Shown here piece after piece: positions 26,042 to 38,788 of a stretch of 64,000 nucleotides of DNA. The stretch is from the NCBI GenBank assembly GCA_023374025.1, contig SIJG01000166.1, forward strand, positions 62,001 to 126,000, given 5' to 3'. The position numbers and the translations under genes are program-made. This DNA comes from Heterodera schachtii (lineage: Eukaryota > Nematoda > Chromadorea > Rhabditida > Heteroderidae). Under the pieces are notes generated by a model. The model did not search any database. It was not told the DNA's origin and saw only the letters and a list, made by a program, of their open reading frames with translations. Position 1 is the stretch's first letter, and every line of letters starts with the position of its first letter.

Positions 26042-29000
26042 TTTGGAGGGAATAAAAATATAATTAACAATTATGACTAAAATTTGTTAATTTTATTAAA
26101 TTTAATTAAATTAAATGGAAAAATAAATAAATAAATAATTGTTTAAATTATTTAATTGAAGGAAGTACAAAAATTTTTGCATTATATGTATAATAAAAGT
26201 AAAGAAGCATATGTATTTTAATAATTAAAATTTTATTTTATTTTATTTTTTTAATAAAATTAAATTAAAAACCTTTTTTACATTTTTCATTTTAGAAAAT
26301 TCAAATAATGAATTTATAAATAATAAAATTTAAAAAATAAGAATTTAATTTTACATATAAAAAAATATAAAATTAACTTTTTAATAAATAAATTTTATTT
26401 TAATTTAAATTATATTTTATATGAACAATAATGGATGAAATTTATGAATTAAGAAATAAATTAAAAAAATTAAATCAAATTAATTTTTATTAACTTCTTC
26501 GAATAAAATAAATATTTTTAATATTTAAATCCTAAATTAATGAATGAAAAATTGTTTAATTTAATTTAGAGGCTTACAATTAGTAAAATGGACATTTCGA
26601 ATTTTTTTTACATTTTAAACGCCAAAAAAGGAAAGATAAGATAAATTCAAAAGCATTTTTTTAATTCAACTAAAATGATGCTAAAAATGGCAGTTTTTCC
26701 AATTTTGGCCCTTTGTAAAAAAATTCGAAAGTCGGCACAACAACATGGACAGATTTTGTAAATGAATGAAATGCCACCAAAAAACGAACAGGAAATGTGT
26801 GTGTTGTGCCTTCCTCCTCCGTCGGCTTCTTCCTTTTCATTTTGCCCGAGGCAATTTGCCCCGGGGGCGAAAATGTCAGCGGCATAACACAAAAAGAGGG
26901 CGGGGGCAAAATGCCGCCGGGACATTTTTGGAAGAAAAATTAAGCACTTTTTTTTCGTGGATTTTGGGGGACCCCCGGGGGCATAAAATGGTGCCGTCAA
27001 GCGAAATTAACAACAGCACAAAAAAAACATAAAAACCAATGGCGACAGCATAACAAATTGTGTTCGGAAATCAAAGGAAAATTTTTAATTGCGCTTTTTC
27101 CTCTGCCCATTAAAAATTTTTTTTGTTTTTAATTTAAAAAAAAATTTTTTTTTGCCGGTAAATTTTAGGGATTTGATTTTTTTTAGGGATAGTTCAAAGT
27201 GTGAGATTTTTTTCAAGACTTTTGTGACACAAAATGTATAAATTTTGGCAATCATTTATTTTACTGTCCCGAACAAAATTTTTTTTTTTTAAACTTTTCT
27301 GAAAATTCTAATAACATATTTCTTGGGGTATTTTGAGGCGCTGACTACGAATCCGGCCTCCTTTTTGGCGAATTCCGAACCCTAAATCCGAGTTCGAACA
27401 TTTTTTGAAAAAAAAATTTTGTTTTCGAAAGCCATGAAAACACATTTCCAAGGGTTTTCAGGGTCACTGTTCACGAATGCGGCATCCATTTCGAACAATT
27501 CACGAACCCCGGACCTAAATTCGAATAAAAAGTCGAAAATTTAAATCCCCGAATTCCTTTGTTAGTTTAAAAATGGTTAAAATATGTAAAAAATTAATGT
27601 CATCCATCAATGCTTCAAAAAAAAAAATCATTTAAGCCACTTTTAAATTTTTAAAATTAATTCCAAAATTTTTTTTAGAAAATGTTCGAATTCGGGTTCG
27701 GGGTTCAGAATTCGTCAAAAAATAGTATGGAATCGTACTCAGCCCGTCAAAACATCCCCTAGAAACATGTTATTAAATTTTTCTTGAAAACTTTAAAAAA
27801 TTTTGTTCGGGACCAGTCAAATACATGATTGCCTAAATTTTTTTTTAAATTTAAAGAAATTTGGAATTTTTTTTTTGAATTTTGGCATTGTGTTGTGTTT
27901 AAAAGGCAGACAGAGAAAAAGAAAAAATTTGATGGCAATTAAGAATTTAGAGGGGGGGAGGCCGTCAAGTGAAATTACAACAGAAAACTGACAAATTGCA
28001 CCGGAAAATTGGGTGTTTGGCATGAAATTTTTGGAGATGCCCCACCCCCCCCTTATGTCACCCTTCATTAATTTAAATTGTGGAGGGTTTTTTTTGACAT
28101 GAAAAAAAGCAATTTAAATTTTTTCCGAAAATTTGGCGACTTTTTTGGGACAAAAGAATAATATATATTTATATAAAATATTTATTATCTTAATTTTAAT
28201 AAGCTCAGTTTGTTTGAGGAATTTGTTCAACGAATGGACGAATTTTTGAAAATTTTTCCAAATTTAAATTAAATTTCCAAATTAATAAATCCAAAAATTG
28301 CAAATTTAAATTTTTTAAATTTAAAAATAGAGAATATTGAAATATTTAGCAAAATCTTTTTTTTTTGTCAAAGTGAGTATTTTCTTCAAGAATTTTTCGC
28401 CCCCCCCCAAAGAGCAAAAAATTTTATTTTAAATTGAAAAAATTGGGATTTTTTGGATTGGAATTTTCTTGGAAAAAAGGACATTAAAAAAAGTAAAAAA
28501 GGACGGGAATCAGTCAGTTCTCAAGAACGCCCTTGATTTTCGACAATAAAATGCATAAATTTTTCTTATAAATTGAAAAAATTGGGTTTTGATGGGTTAT
28601 TTTATTCTTGGAAAAAAGGACATTCAAAATTACGAAAATCAGTCAGTTTTCAAGGACGTCCTTGGCGGCATTTTCCAAGAATAAAACGTCCTTGATGGCA
28701 TAACAAACACAAATTTTTGGCAACACACACAAATTCTTCGCGGAAAAAGGGGCGAATAAATCCCCCGGGAAAACAACAAATATTTGGCGGCACATTTCTC
28801 AGCCCCAAAATGGTGGCACAAGCAAAAAATAATGATTTATGAGTATATGTATTAAATAACTTTTGAGGAAATGAATTTTTGTATAAATTAATAAAAATAA
28901 AATTAATATATTTAACAATTATTAGTTTAAAATTATTTAATTAAAATTTAATAATTTATTATCCGCATTTTCGTTAAATTTTAATTCAAAATTCTTATTT

Positions 29001-30784
29001 TAAAATATTTTAGACAATTATTTAAATGTTTTTAAATTGTTTTATTTGTTTTAAAAAATTCATTTAAAAATTGGGGATTAATTTTTCCATAATTATTTTA
29101 TAATTTTGAAATTGCAATTTTTCGTAATTGCATCAGGGAATCATTCTGTCTGGGAAACACGGCATTTACCAAGTTTTGTGAGTCGGTGCCGAATTTTTTA
29201 AAATTTTGCCGGATTTTTGTCTAATTTTTTTTAAACTTTCTGTGCTGGGTTTTTTGAGTCTTGGCACTGGCATCCCTGAATGGCATAGGCAATCCGAAAT
29301 TTGAAAGTTTTGGCCAGAGCACAAATTAAAGGACTCCATGAGAGACCGTTTTTTAGATGGGCCAAATTTATGGCCAATAAAACAATGGAAATGATGGCAT
29401 ATTTTAATTGGCAAAATTTATTAGCAGCAAAATGGGAATTGGCAAAGGCCGGGGGACAACTGCTGCCTGCTTCTGCTGAATTCGGAAATGGCCTTGGATT
29501 TGTGAAGGCATTATGAGAGAAAAAGCAAATTCATTGTCTTATAGAAAAGGATTAATCACTGGTAATTAAAATAGAAATTTGTAATAAATTAATTAAAAAT
29601 GAAAATGTTGGCATTTTTACACCGAAAATGCCATTATTTTGAACAAAATTTGGGGGGGATGTCAAAAATGTCGCTTTTATTTATAAAAATTCTTTAAATT
29701 TTAATATAAAGAAATTTATTAAATCAAAAAATATTTTTTTTACAAAAAAAAATTTAAAAATTTTCAAAGACCAATTTTAAGTTGTTAAAGAAATTTAAAT
29801 TCAATCAAATCAAAAATTTCCAAAAATTGAATTACATTTTAAATTAACCATTTTGAGGGTTCAAGTGAACCCGAAAAACTTTCAAAAATAGCAAATAAAT
29901 ACCCAAAGGCTTTACAGCTTAAAATCCTCTCGAATTTTTCCAAATAAATCCAATTTGAGATGTTGGTGACCTGATGACACTTTTGCCCGATCTCAGAGAT
30001 CCCCCCCCCCCATCGTCCATCAATCTAATCAAGGCGGAGGGGGGGCGAGGCGATCGGGCCAATGTTTCCCCTCCCCCCCCCCCATTTTCGCAGGGAAAGA
30101 TTTAGCGATTTGTGGAGGGTGGCCAATGCTTTTCCTCCCTCCCCCTCCCCCTCCTGCCGCCCCTCGACCCTAAATTCATTATTATTGATGAGTTTTTGTG
30201 CTTTTTGGCCATTGCTTAGAGAGCCCTGGGGAAGAGGGAGAGGGAGACAGGAGGGCTTAGCTTAGGAGAGGAGAAGCGACTCTTTGGTGGGTGGCGCTTT
30301 TCCCTCCCCCCGCCCCCCGTCAAGGGGGAAAGTGGAGGAAGGATAAGTCGAGAGTCTCGAGAGCGGCCAAGGAGGCGGCGGCGGCTTATTTGAGCGCTGA
30401 AGCGGGGCCCAGAGGGAAGGGGAGAAGCTAACGGTGGTGGACAAATAAACGGGGGGATCCCGGAGGGGGGGGGGGGGAGGAAAAGCGGATTTTGGGCTGA
30501 TTGGGGGATGGGGAGGGGGGAGAAGCATCAGAAACATTTGGCGCGATGTGTAGCAGAAACGGGGGGGGGGGGGTTGAGGTGTGGGATGGGGACGACAGGG
30601 ACAACACCTGACGAGGACCCCCCTAAATTTTCTTGGATCGACGGGGACCGGCGGGATAGAGGGATGACAACAATCCCAAACCGGATCAGATCGGATTCGG
30701 AGTGATCCGCCGAGGGTGGAGGATTTGCTTTTCAGTGATTTGAGGCGAGGGGTGGGACGCTTAAACAACACATGAACATATTAA
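26042..30784. other. Intergenic region
   Basis: Very AT-rich to 26600; the MITE at 27262; a CAAGGACGTCCTTG-like repeat near 28510-28700; and a GC island with C/G tracts at 30000-30750 whose reading frames are low complexity. No gene supported. Confidence 0.45.
27262..27815. mobile_element. Inverted-repeat MITE with TTCGAA/GAATTC words, copy 1
   Basis: The left arm (from about 27262, CCCGAACAAAATTT) pairs with the right arm ending near 27815 over about 150 bp, including the word GAACCCGAATTCGAAC. No coding capacity. Confidence 0.65.
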
Positions 30785-32700
30785 AAACACAATAAATATG
30801 GCAATCCCAATCAATTTGTTAATGGATGCTCGAGGATTTGGCCAAGGGCCGGCCATAAGTGATCAAACGGGGATCAACGTCGTTTAACGGGATAAAGCGG
30901 CCAAATTTGAGGCCTAGCTTTGACGGAAATTATGATTTTGTTTCTTGAGGTCCAAAACGTCGCCGATGAAAAAATCAAAAAAAAAAAAAATTCAAAAGGA
31001 TTAATTCATTAAAATATTTTCCTGAAAATTTCAAATGAACATAAATCAAATATTTTCTTTTGAAATAATAGTTATAATTCATTAAAATATTTGCATACCC
31101 TCGAGACTCCCGGCATCGACTGTCGAGTTAAGAAATTTGTCGGGTTTTTTATGGGGGGTTTTTGTCGAGACCGAAAAATTTCGACTCTCGATCAGACTCA
31201 TCGTCTTCTATTATTTTACACCATTTTCTTGGATTTTTAGTGATTTTGGGGACACAAAATTTTGTGTGAATTTGTTTCCCCCATTCCAATATTTCTAATT
31301 GAAAGCTTTTTTTTTTTTTGAAATTTTCTCGCTTTTTCTTTCCGCGAGGCTCTCAAATTTCGGGGTGTTGAAATTTGGAGGTGCTAAAACACGTGGAAAA
31401 AAAACAAAACAAAAGTTGGGCGGCGTAATTTGATAGGTGCCATTTCCATTCACATAATGAAAAATGGGTTCTAAAGTTGATTTTGAAAGAATTGGAGGCC
31501 AAAAAAACGGGAAAAAAATCAAATAAAATTAAGCAAATATTGCGAAATTCAAAATTTACAAATTTAAAAAAGTGAATGAATGGATAATTTATTTCCCTAA
31601 ATTTAATTGTAAGTTTTTTTTGACCATTTTTCCTCAAAAATCAAAATTGAGAATTTTTTGTTTGTTTGTTTTTTGGGGCATTTTTTGCACAGACTCTCCA
31701 ATAAAAATTTTTTGAATAATTTATAAATATTCCTTTTTTAAATAAGAATTTATAAATTTGTTTGTTAATTTGCAAAAATTTCTTTTTCCTTGGCATTTTT
31801 TTGTTTTATTTTTTATTTTTCGAAAAAATATAAATTTAGAAATCATTTTTTAATGAATTTTTTTTTACAAATAATCTAAAATTGAATAAAATTTATTAAA
31901 AACAGCAAAACATAATCAACTTGTGGGTTCTTTTTTCAAATATTGTACTTATTTCTGTAGTAGTGTGGTTAGACATACCCAATGAAATTTTATCAATTTT
32001 TGTAACTTTTTTTAAATTTAAGTTTTTCGGCGCGCCGTCGGACTAAAAAATAAAAATCGGGCAAATTTATAATTAATGGACAAATTTATAATTAAAATCA
32101 TTTATTGGGGATTAATCAACAGTATGCCAAAGTGGTGCCAATGCCAATGCCGTTGCCAAATGCCGAAATGATCGGATAATTGTGCATTCTTTTATATGGA
32201 ATATGGAATAAATTTTAAAAATATTGGAATGGGGGAAACAAATTCACACAAAATTTTGTGTCCCCAAAATCACTAAAAATCCGGGGAAACATCGTGTGAA
32301 AATAAAATAAGAGGCAATTGGGCTGCTCGAGAGTCGAAATTTTCTGGTCTCGACAAAAACCCCCCATAAAAAACCCGACAAATTTCTTGACTCGACAGTC
32401 GATGCGGGAGTCTCGAGGGTATGCAAATATTTTAATGAATTATAACTATTATTTCAAAAGAAAATATTTGATTTTCGTTCAATTTTTCTTGAATATATTT
32501 TTTTGATTTTTTCATCGGCGACGTTTTGGACCTCAAGAAACAAAATCATAATTTCCGTCAAAGCTAGGCCTCAAAAATTCGGCGCTTCATCCCAATAAAC
32601 GACGTTGATCCCCGCTTGATCACTTACGGCCGGCCCTTGGCCAAACCCTCGAGCATCCATTAACTAATTGATTGGGATTGCCATATTTATTGTGTGTTTA
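30785..32700. mobile_element. 1.9 kb structure with about 0.5 kb inverted arms
   Basis: The left arm (about 30785-31297) and right arm (about 32219-32700) are reverse complements with scattered mismatches, beginning at CACAATAAATATGG on each outer end. Both arms carry a CTCGAG-word array. The interior (31508-32113) duplicates 36130-36740, and 32105-32215 is an inverted copy of the last exon of the four-transmembrane family. No transposase and no clear target duplication were found. The right end truncates an F-box-like gene copy. Confidence 0.75.
32105..32177 (+). pseudogene. 3' exon fragment of the four-transmembrane family
   Basis: The plus strand reads INQQYAKVVPMPMPLPNAEM, ending IG and TAA, which matches the tail of paralogue 1 (36823-37043) on the opposite strand. 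It lies between the arms of the inverted-repeat structure and has no other exons. Confidence 0.8.
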
Positions 32701-33046
32701 GTATCCTTAAATCGAATTTTATTGGGCAACGGATGGCCCGGCAGAGGAAATTCCACAAATTTGCCATCGATCCATTCAGACAGTTTCGCTTTTGGTCCAA
32801 TTTCCTTGCGAATTTCTATCCATCTCCAAATTGTCAATTCGCTTTTCCTATCAAAATGCGCGTCCACCAAAGCATCGAAACGGTCGGAAAACAATGCTAT
32901 TTTGAGGCCAAGTTGAGCATGGTCAAAAGATTGGAGAATGTCCAGTCAAACGTCGCCACAAATCCAACTGAAACATAGAAAAAACAGCGGTTAAATGTAA
33001 AATAAATTTAGTAAAATAATTTGAAAATTTCTTATCGTCGGTTCAT
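32697..33046 (-). pseudogene. F-box-like family pseudogene, 5' part only
   Basis: This is a close copy of the first two exons of the locus at 34549-34898. The ATG and MNR start are present (33046), but the exon 1 donor GT has become AT. The second exon carries TGA where the paralogue has TGG (W in DVWMDIL). It then stays homologous through DGKFVEFPLPGHPLPNKIRF before ending abruptly at about 32703, where an inverted-repeat structure begins. Donor loss, a stop and truncation together make a dead copy the simplest reading. Confidence 0.8.
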
Positions 33047-33109
33047 TTTTTGCTGAAATTAGCACACTTTTGCCCTTTTCCAATTGATTAATGCCAGAAC
33101 AAATATGTA

Positions 33110-33400
33110 ATTATTAGAGACCGCAAAAAAAGGCACCAAAAATCGCGAAAAAGGCACTAAAATAGGCACCAAAAAATTGAAAAAAAGGCATGAAAAGGCA
33201 CGAAAATCCCGAAAAAGGCATGAAAAAAGGCATTTAAAAAATTATTTCTAAGGTTTTTAGGGAGCAGGGGTACATTTTCCCGATTTTATTCCTTTTTTTA
33301 ATGTAATTTTCCGGAAAAAAACGCCAAAAAAGGCATCAAAATCGGAAAAAACGCTAAAAAAGGCACCAAAACGGCAAAATGCCAAAAAAGGCAGAAAATT
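33110..33400. repeat. AAAAAGGCACNAAAA word array
   Basis: AAAAAGGCA followed by C or T and A runs repeats more than a dozen times. Similar words occur at 46840-46940, 48760-48840 and 49110-49210. Confidence 0.6.
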
Positions 33401-33553
33401 TGTAGAAAAAGTTCTAGATAATTGTTTCATTGATAATTAATAAATTGCTCAACCAAAAAAGCCAATAAAATAAATGTTTTATACATATAACTGGAACGAA
33501 ACAATTAACAAAAGCATTTCAGAGTGAAAAGAAGCACAACAAATTGAGATCGA

Positions 33554-34898
33554 TCATTTCTCAAATAGAATTAAATAAATCATATACGTACACTTCAGAC
33601 GACATTTTCCGCTTTTCTTCTTACATTCTTCTTCCGCTGGTGGCGACAATGGCCTAAAATTAATTAATTTTTTTTATTTTTCGACAAAATCAAAAATTTC
33701 TGTTGCTGCTCACCCAATGGATTTTTCGATGTCACTCCAGCAAATTAAATTGGACATTGTTCAAATTGTTGTCCCAATTTTCGTCGTTTTCCCATTGAAT
33801 CGCCGCCGCCTTTTCACTAATTGGGCATCGCTTCAACAGCCATTTAGTTAATGCATAGCCATCTTCTTCAACAAGTAATAATGTCAGCTTTTCTTTGGTC
33901 CGTTCGTTCACCGATTCAAATGGCTCAATTGGTGTTGACTCATAAAGTTCAAGTCGAATTTTGTAGCTGACCGAAGTGGTGGCACGGAGAAATGCCTAAA
34001 CAAAAAGGAAGCGAAAATCAAAAGCAATCAATCAATTAGGCGTTTAATGAATAGAGCCAACCTCTTTGAAATTGTTGATCCAATCTAAGTCTTCTTCTTT
34101 GTTAAAATCCGCACAAAACAATCGCTTCGATTGTCCATTTTTGCTCGGCGTATGCAACCATTTTGTCAACGCTTGGCCAGAAGATGCATTTGGTCCATTA
34201 TCAGCAATTCCATCGGGGAACAGAAGACGTGAATCGATTGATTTCAATTGATCAAGATCAGTGAGCAGTGTTGGTGAAATGCGGCGACGCAAATTGTCCA
34301 AATGAGTGCCATTGCAAAAGCCAAAATGGCGAATGTTTGTCGCAAAAATTGGCCAAATTTGATGGACAAAAACATCCCAAATGTGCTGCTGAACAAAGCT
34401 TTCGATTGAAGACATAAACAATTCCAATTTGGTGCCACTTTTGTCCCAAATTTGCTTGTTGGCACGGAGAAATTCAATGACGGAATGGTCAATGTACCTG
34501 AAGAAACACAAAAAATTTTAAGCCTTAAAATACTCAGTTTAAAATTACTCAATCCAAAGATGATTAAAGCGGATTTTGTTTGGCAGCGAATGGTCCGGCA
34601 GTGGAAATTCCACCCATTTGCCATCAATCCGTACAGACAGTTCCGGTTCTGGTAGAATGTGCTTGCGAATTTCTATCCATCTCCAAATTGTCAATTCGCT
34701 TTTTCCGTCAAAATGCGCGTCCACCAAAACATCGTAACGGTCGGAAAGCAATGCCATTTTGAGTCCAAGTTCAACACGTTTAAAAGATGGGAGAATGTCC
34801 ATCCACACGTCGCTACAAATCCAACTGAAACATGGAAAAACATTTGGGTAAACGAAAAATTTCTAATTTTTTTTTAAAATTCTATACCGTCGGTTCAT
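33554..34898 (-). CDS. F-box-like family protein of cyst-nematode type (frame break near 3' end)
   Basis: Exons in transcript order: 34888-34898 (11 nt, MNR), 34549-34824, 34062-34497, 33714 or 33732-33995, 33554-33653. Phases agree through exon 4, giving about 328 residues to a TGA at 33732. If one base is skipped near that TGA, the exon runs to a good donor at 33713 and joins a last exon starting GPLSPPAEEE, which I recall as the usual family C-terminus. Characteristic words are ICSDVWMDILPSF, DGKSELTIWRW, FPLPDHSLPNKIRF, YIDHSVIEFLR and WLLKRCPISEKAAAIQW. The family is usually labelled F-box domain protein in cyst-nematode annotations; that label is from memory. If correct it would be a substrate adaptor of an SCF ubiquitin ligase. 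A TTTCAG lies five bases before the ATG, a candidate trans-splice acceptor. Confidence 0.72.
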
Positions 34899-35861
34899 TT
34901 TTGCTGAAATTAGCACAATTTGCCGTTTTACAATTGATTGATGCCAGAATAGATACCTAATTAGGTAATTGTCTTTGAAAAATCCTTTTCTAAACAACAA
35001 ACCAAACAGCTTAAATTTTTATAATCACTGATAAAATTTTATCACCTAACTGAGGGAATTGAGATCCTAGTAGGTGGAAAAACAGATATGGCTCTAGTAT
35101 ATTAGTACATGAGTGTGTGATTGAAAATTTTTCAAAAAAAAAAAGAACATCAAGAGCAAAAAATGGCTGGCGGGATGCATTAAAAGGGGCGAATAAGATT
35201 TTCGAATGGTCAGACTGTCGCACTTTTTGACTCATTTCTACAGGTTTAAAAGTAAAAGCCGATCCGCCGGCGGTGCCGAAAGGCGCCGCCGGGATTTTTT
35301 TTTTGCAAATTCTAGGTTGCGATGAAAATTAGATTTAATTTGATTGAATTTATTATAAATTAATTCAAAAATTTTGGCATTTTAAAAGTTTCAAAAAATC
35401 AATGAAATCCTGCCGGATCTTCACAAAAATGAAAATTCATCTTCAAATTTTATCATTTTTTGATGACAACAAATTTATCGAATCACCGGGAAATATAGGG
35501 AGAATACCTAATGAGAGAATAGAATGAGGCGGAGGAGAAAAAAAAGGCATTTTTATACTAAAATATTAGCGTAGCGCTCCGAGTTGTAATACCCAATCAA
35601 TGGCCAATTAAATTTTTTCTTAAATGGCTCAATTGGCATTTTTGACATACAAATTTTAAAAAAATGCTTAGGCTTAAGCTGTTCAATTAATCTTCAAATG
35701 TGTGTTTTATTCGATGAAAGAAAATCAACAAAAGCATTTCTGAGAGAATAAATGAGAGCATCAAATCAAATCAAATTCCAATCCGTGAGATCGATCATTT
35801 CTCAAATTTAATTAATTAATTCATTTCCACGTAATTAGACGACATTTTCACAAATAATCAC

Positions 35862-36126
35862 TCATTCCGTTGATCCACTTGGCCCGGGCGTCGTCGAGAA
35901 CATTTCATCTTTGAATTTGGTGAATGGATTATCTTTTACACTTACACTTACCCAATGAAATTAATACCGCCACTCCCCAAAATAAATTGGACACTGTTCA
36001 AATTGTCGTCCCAATTTTCGTCGTTTTCCCATTGAATCGCCGCCGCCTTTTCACTAATTGGGCATCGCTTCAACAGCCATTTAATGTATTCATCATCACT
36101 ATCTTCTTCAACATCTTCTTCAAGCG
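35862..36126 (-). pseudogene. F-box-like family fragment, 3' exons only
   Basis: The minus strand encodes WLLKRCPISEKAAAIQW followed by NDENWDDNLNSVQF and GSGGINFIG up to a strong donor GTAAGTG at 35950. A possible terminal exon at 35862-35911 encodes STTPGPSGSTE and a stop. Upstream of about 36126 the homology ends in sequence that is duplicated at 31508-32110, so the 5' two-thirds of the gene are absent. The tail differs from the paralogue at 33554, so it derives from another family member. Confidence 0.65.
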
Positions 36127-36822
36127 AAAAAATCAAATAAAATTAAGTAATATTGCGAAATTAAAAATTTACAAAAAAAAGTGAATGAAAAATGGGACAC
36201 ATTTATTTCCCTAAATTTTATTGGGTTTTTTTGACCATCAAAAACGAAAAATTGAGAATTTTTTGTTTGTTTGTTTTTTTGGGGGCATTTTTTGCGCAGA
36301 CTCTCCAATAAAATTTTTTTTGAATAATTTAAAAAACATTCCTTTTAAATAAGAATTTATAAATTTATTTGTTAATTTGCAAAAAAAAAAAAAATTCTTT
36401 TTCCTTGGCATTTTTTTGTTTTATTTTTTATTTTTCGAAAAAATATAAATTTAGAAATCATTTTTTAATGAAATTTTTTTTTACAAATAATCTAAAATTG
36501 AAAAAATTTATTAAAAACAGCAAAACATAATCAACTTGTGAGTTCGTTTTTCCAATATTGTACTTATTTCTGTAGTATGTGTGGTTAGACATACCCAATG
36601 AAATTTTGTCAATTTTTGTAACTTTTTTTTTAAATCTAAGTTTTTCGGCGCGCCGTGGGACTAAAAAATTTATTAAAAAATTGGACAAATTTATAATTAA
36701 TGGACAAATTTATTATAATTAAAATCATTTATTGGGGTTAAAAAATTTGTTTCGTACATAATTGCATAAAAACAGCTTGTGAGCCCTAATCTATTCCATA
36801 TTCTATATAAAAGAATGCGCAA

Positions 36823-38615
36823 TTATCCGATCATTTCCGCATTTGGCAATGGCATTGGCATTGGCACTACTTTGGCATACTGTTGATTGATCACTTTGGC
36901 ATTTTGTCCATACGGTCCACCGATTTTCTGTTCCTCATTTTGCTGCACAAATTTGTACGCCCGGTACACAATTGGGTAAAGCCAAATTACGATAAGTGCC
37001 AGAGTGTAAGGCCACAAATCAAGAAAGTGATATGCATCAAAGCCTACAAAGTTTGTTGGGTTTTAATTATTTAAATCTAAAAAGGGATTAATTACCCTAA
37101 TCATACATATGTAATTAATTATAAAATAGATTAATTAGGGTGGTTAATTAATGCGCGAAAAAACAAACAAATATTAAAAAAGACAAAAAATTAATTGGAT
37201 TAAGGACAAAAAATAAAAAAGATAAATTTTTTATTTTGTTGCTTTTTCCATTTTACGAAATTTAAGCATTTAAACGGTCATTGAATTTTAGGTAAAAATT
37301 TTTGAAAAATCTCAAAATTGTTTTAAAAAACTTAAGAAAATTTCACGAAAAAATGTTTTTTTTTGTTAAAATAAAGAAAGAATTAGGAACACTTTTATTT
37401 GAATTGATTGACTTAATTACCTATAACAATAATTAATGCTTTAATAATAACAAAGAATTTAAAACATTACCGTTTTGTATCAAACGTAGCACTTTACCAA
37501 CAAGTTCGGGAAACGCCGTTATTGCAAAAGAAATGGCCTAAAAATTTAGGAAATTCAAAAATTAATGATTGGCAAATCATACGGTAATGATCAAAAATTA
37601 TTGCCAAAAAGCATACGGTAGCGATCAGAAATGGTCGATACATTTTGCTGGTTCTTTGCCCACGCATTTCGCCAACAATTATCGGCACACTTCCGCACAA
37701 AAGCAAAATGGGCTTTAAAAGGATGAAATTAAGTATAAATTAATTTTAAGGGATCGAATTTTGGTACGAAAATCGAAAAAAAACATAAAAAATAAAAATA
37801 AAAGATTTGAAAATAAATTAAATTCATTTTTAGGGACAAAATTTTGGTACGAAAATCGAAAAAAAACATAAAAAATAAAAATAAAAGATTTGAAAATAAA
37901 TTAAATTCATTTTTAGGGACAAAATTTTGGTACGAAAATCGAAAAAAAACATAAAAAATAAAAATAAAGATTTGAAAAAAAAATAAATTCATTTTTAGGG
38001 ATCGAATTTTGGTGCGAAAAACTTACTCCTAAAAAATAGGTTGTGAAAAGTGCCAAAACAGGTGTAAAAAGAATTAGAAATTAACCGCTTTTCTGGCTAA
38101 TATATATTTTTAAAAATTCTTTGAATTATTTTTTGCTAAAAGAATTTTCTTAAAATTTTTGTAATCAGCCAAAATAGAAAAAAAATAGTAAATAACCCAA
38201 TAAAATTAATTATTAATAATAATTACCGAAAGCAAATTGAAAGCGTATTCAATATAATAGTGACGAAAAACAAGCATTTGGAGGACACTTAAAAAGGCAA
38301 AAATGCCGGCCAACAAAAAAATCCACGCGGCGACGAGAGAGCCCTTGACGAATAATTAAATCAACATTTTAATGAGGAATTAATTAGGCAACTAATTAAT
38401 TAATGTAATTAGGTGGCAAATCTTGGCAATTAGTCAATTCACTAATTAAATTATTGTAATGAAGCGAGTGAGCTTTGTGAAATAATTTAAGCAAATTTAA
38501 TGAGAAGTTAATTATTTAGTTAATTTGGCATTAATGAATAATTAATTAGGCACACATTTGTCACGTGAAAGCCGAACCAGCACATCCATTTGTTAGAGCT
38601 GCTATCACAGCACAT
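36823..38615 (-). CDS. Small four-transmembrane protein, LAPTM4-like, paralogue 1
   Basis: Exons in transcript order: 38556-38615, 38227-38343, 37617-37712, 37471-37537, 36823-37043; phases match and give 186 residues. The protein starts MCCDSSSNKWMCWFGFHV, then a helix (SLVAAWIFLLAGIFAFLSVL), a second ending in ILLLCGSVPIIVG, a loop RGQRTSKMYRPF, a third (LIATAISFAITAF) and a fourth (LWPYTLALIVIWLYPIVYRA). The tail is cytosolic in LAPTM4-type topology and ends in Met-Pro repeats. A Cys-rich N-terminus with FHV before helix 1, and YRAYKF after helix 4, resemble lysosomal LAPTM4. The similarity is by eye, and other small tetraspan families are possible. Intron 37738-38020 carries an 83 bp satellite. 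A TGATAAG site lies about 170 bp upstream. Confidence 0.7.
37740..38020. repeat. 83 bp tandem repeat, about 3.3 copies
   Basis: Units beginning TTTTAGGGACAAAATTTTGG recur at an 83 bp step within an intron of four-transmembrane paralogue 1. Confidence 0.8.
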
Positions 38616-38781
38616 TTTTCAATTGAAATCTGTTAAATTTAAAAAAATATTATGAATTTTCTTGATTTTTAAATTTTGGTTAATAAATTAATTGCTAATT
38701 GCACAATTTATTAAATGCTCGTCGTTAATTTCTGTCCAAATTGTGTTGTTTAACTCAGTATTTAATGGCCAAATTTGTGGC

Positions 38782-38788
38782 CTTATCA
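38782..38788 (-). promoter_or_regulatory. TGATAAG GATA-type site upstream of paralogue 1
   Basis: TGATAAG reads in the gene's own direction about 170 bp before the ATG. It sits in a block (GGCC, TGATAAGGCC, TAATTAG) conserved upstream of all four paralogues. In C. elegans this extended GATA site is typical of intestine genes bound by ELT-2. Confidence 0.45.

Noticed and set aside
29301..29516. A 71-codon open frame beginning MKVLARAQIK
   Set aside because: No homology recognised, no splice partners, and AT-rich surroundings; likely chance.
30262..30771. A 169-codon open frame on the minus strand
   Set aside because: Pro/Ser/Arg low complexity caused by GC-rich homopolymer sequence; no domain, splice or codon signal.
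38021..38090. A possible extra exon (TPVLALFTTYFLG) in tetraspan paralogue 1
   Set aside because: Its upstream frame hits a stop with no acceptor, paralogue 4 lacks it, and helix 2 is already complete without it (for example FINLISGILFMCGSVPIIVG in paralogue 2).
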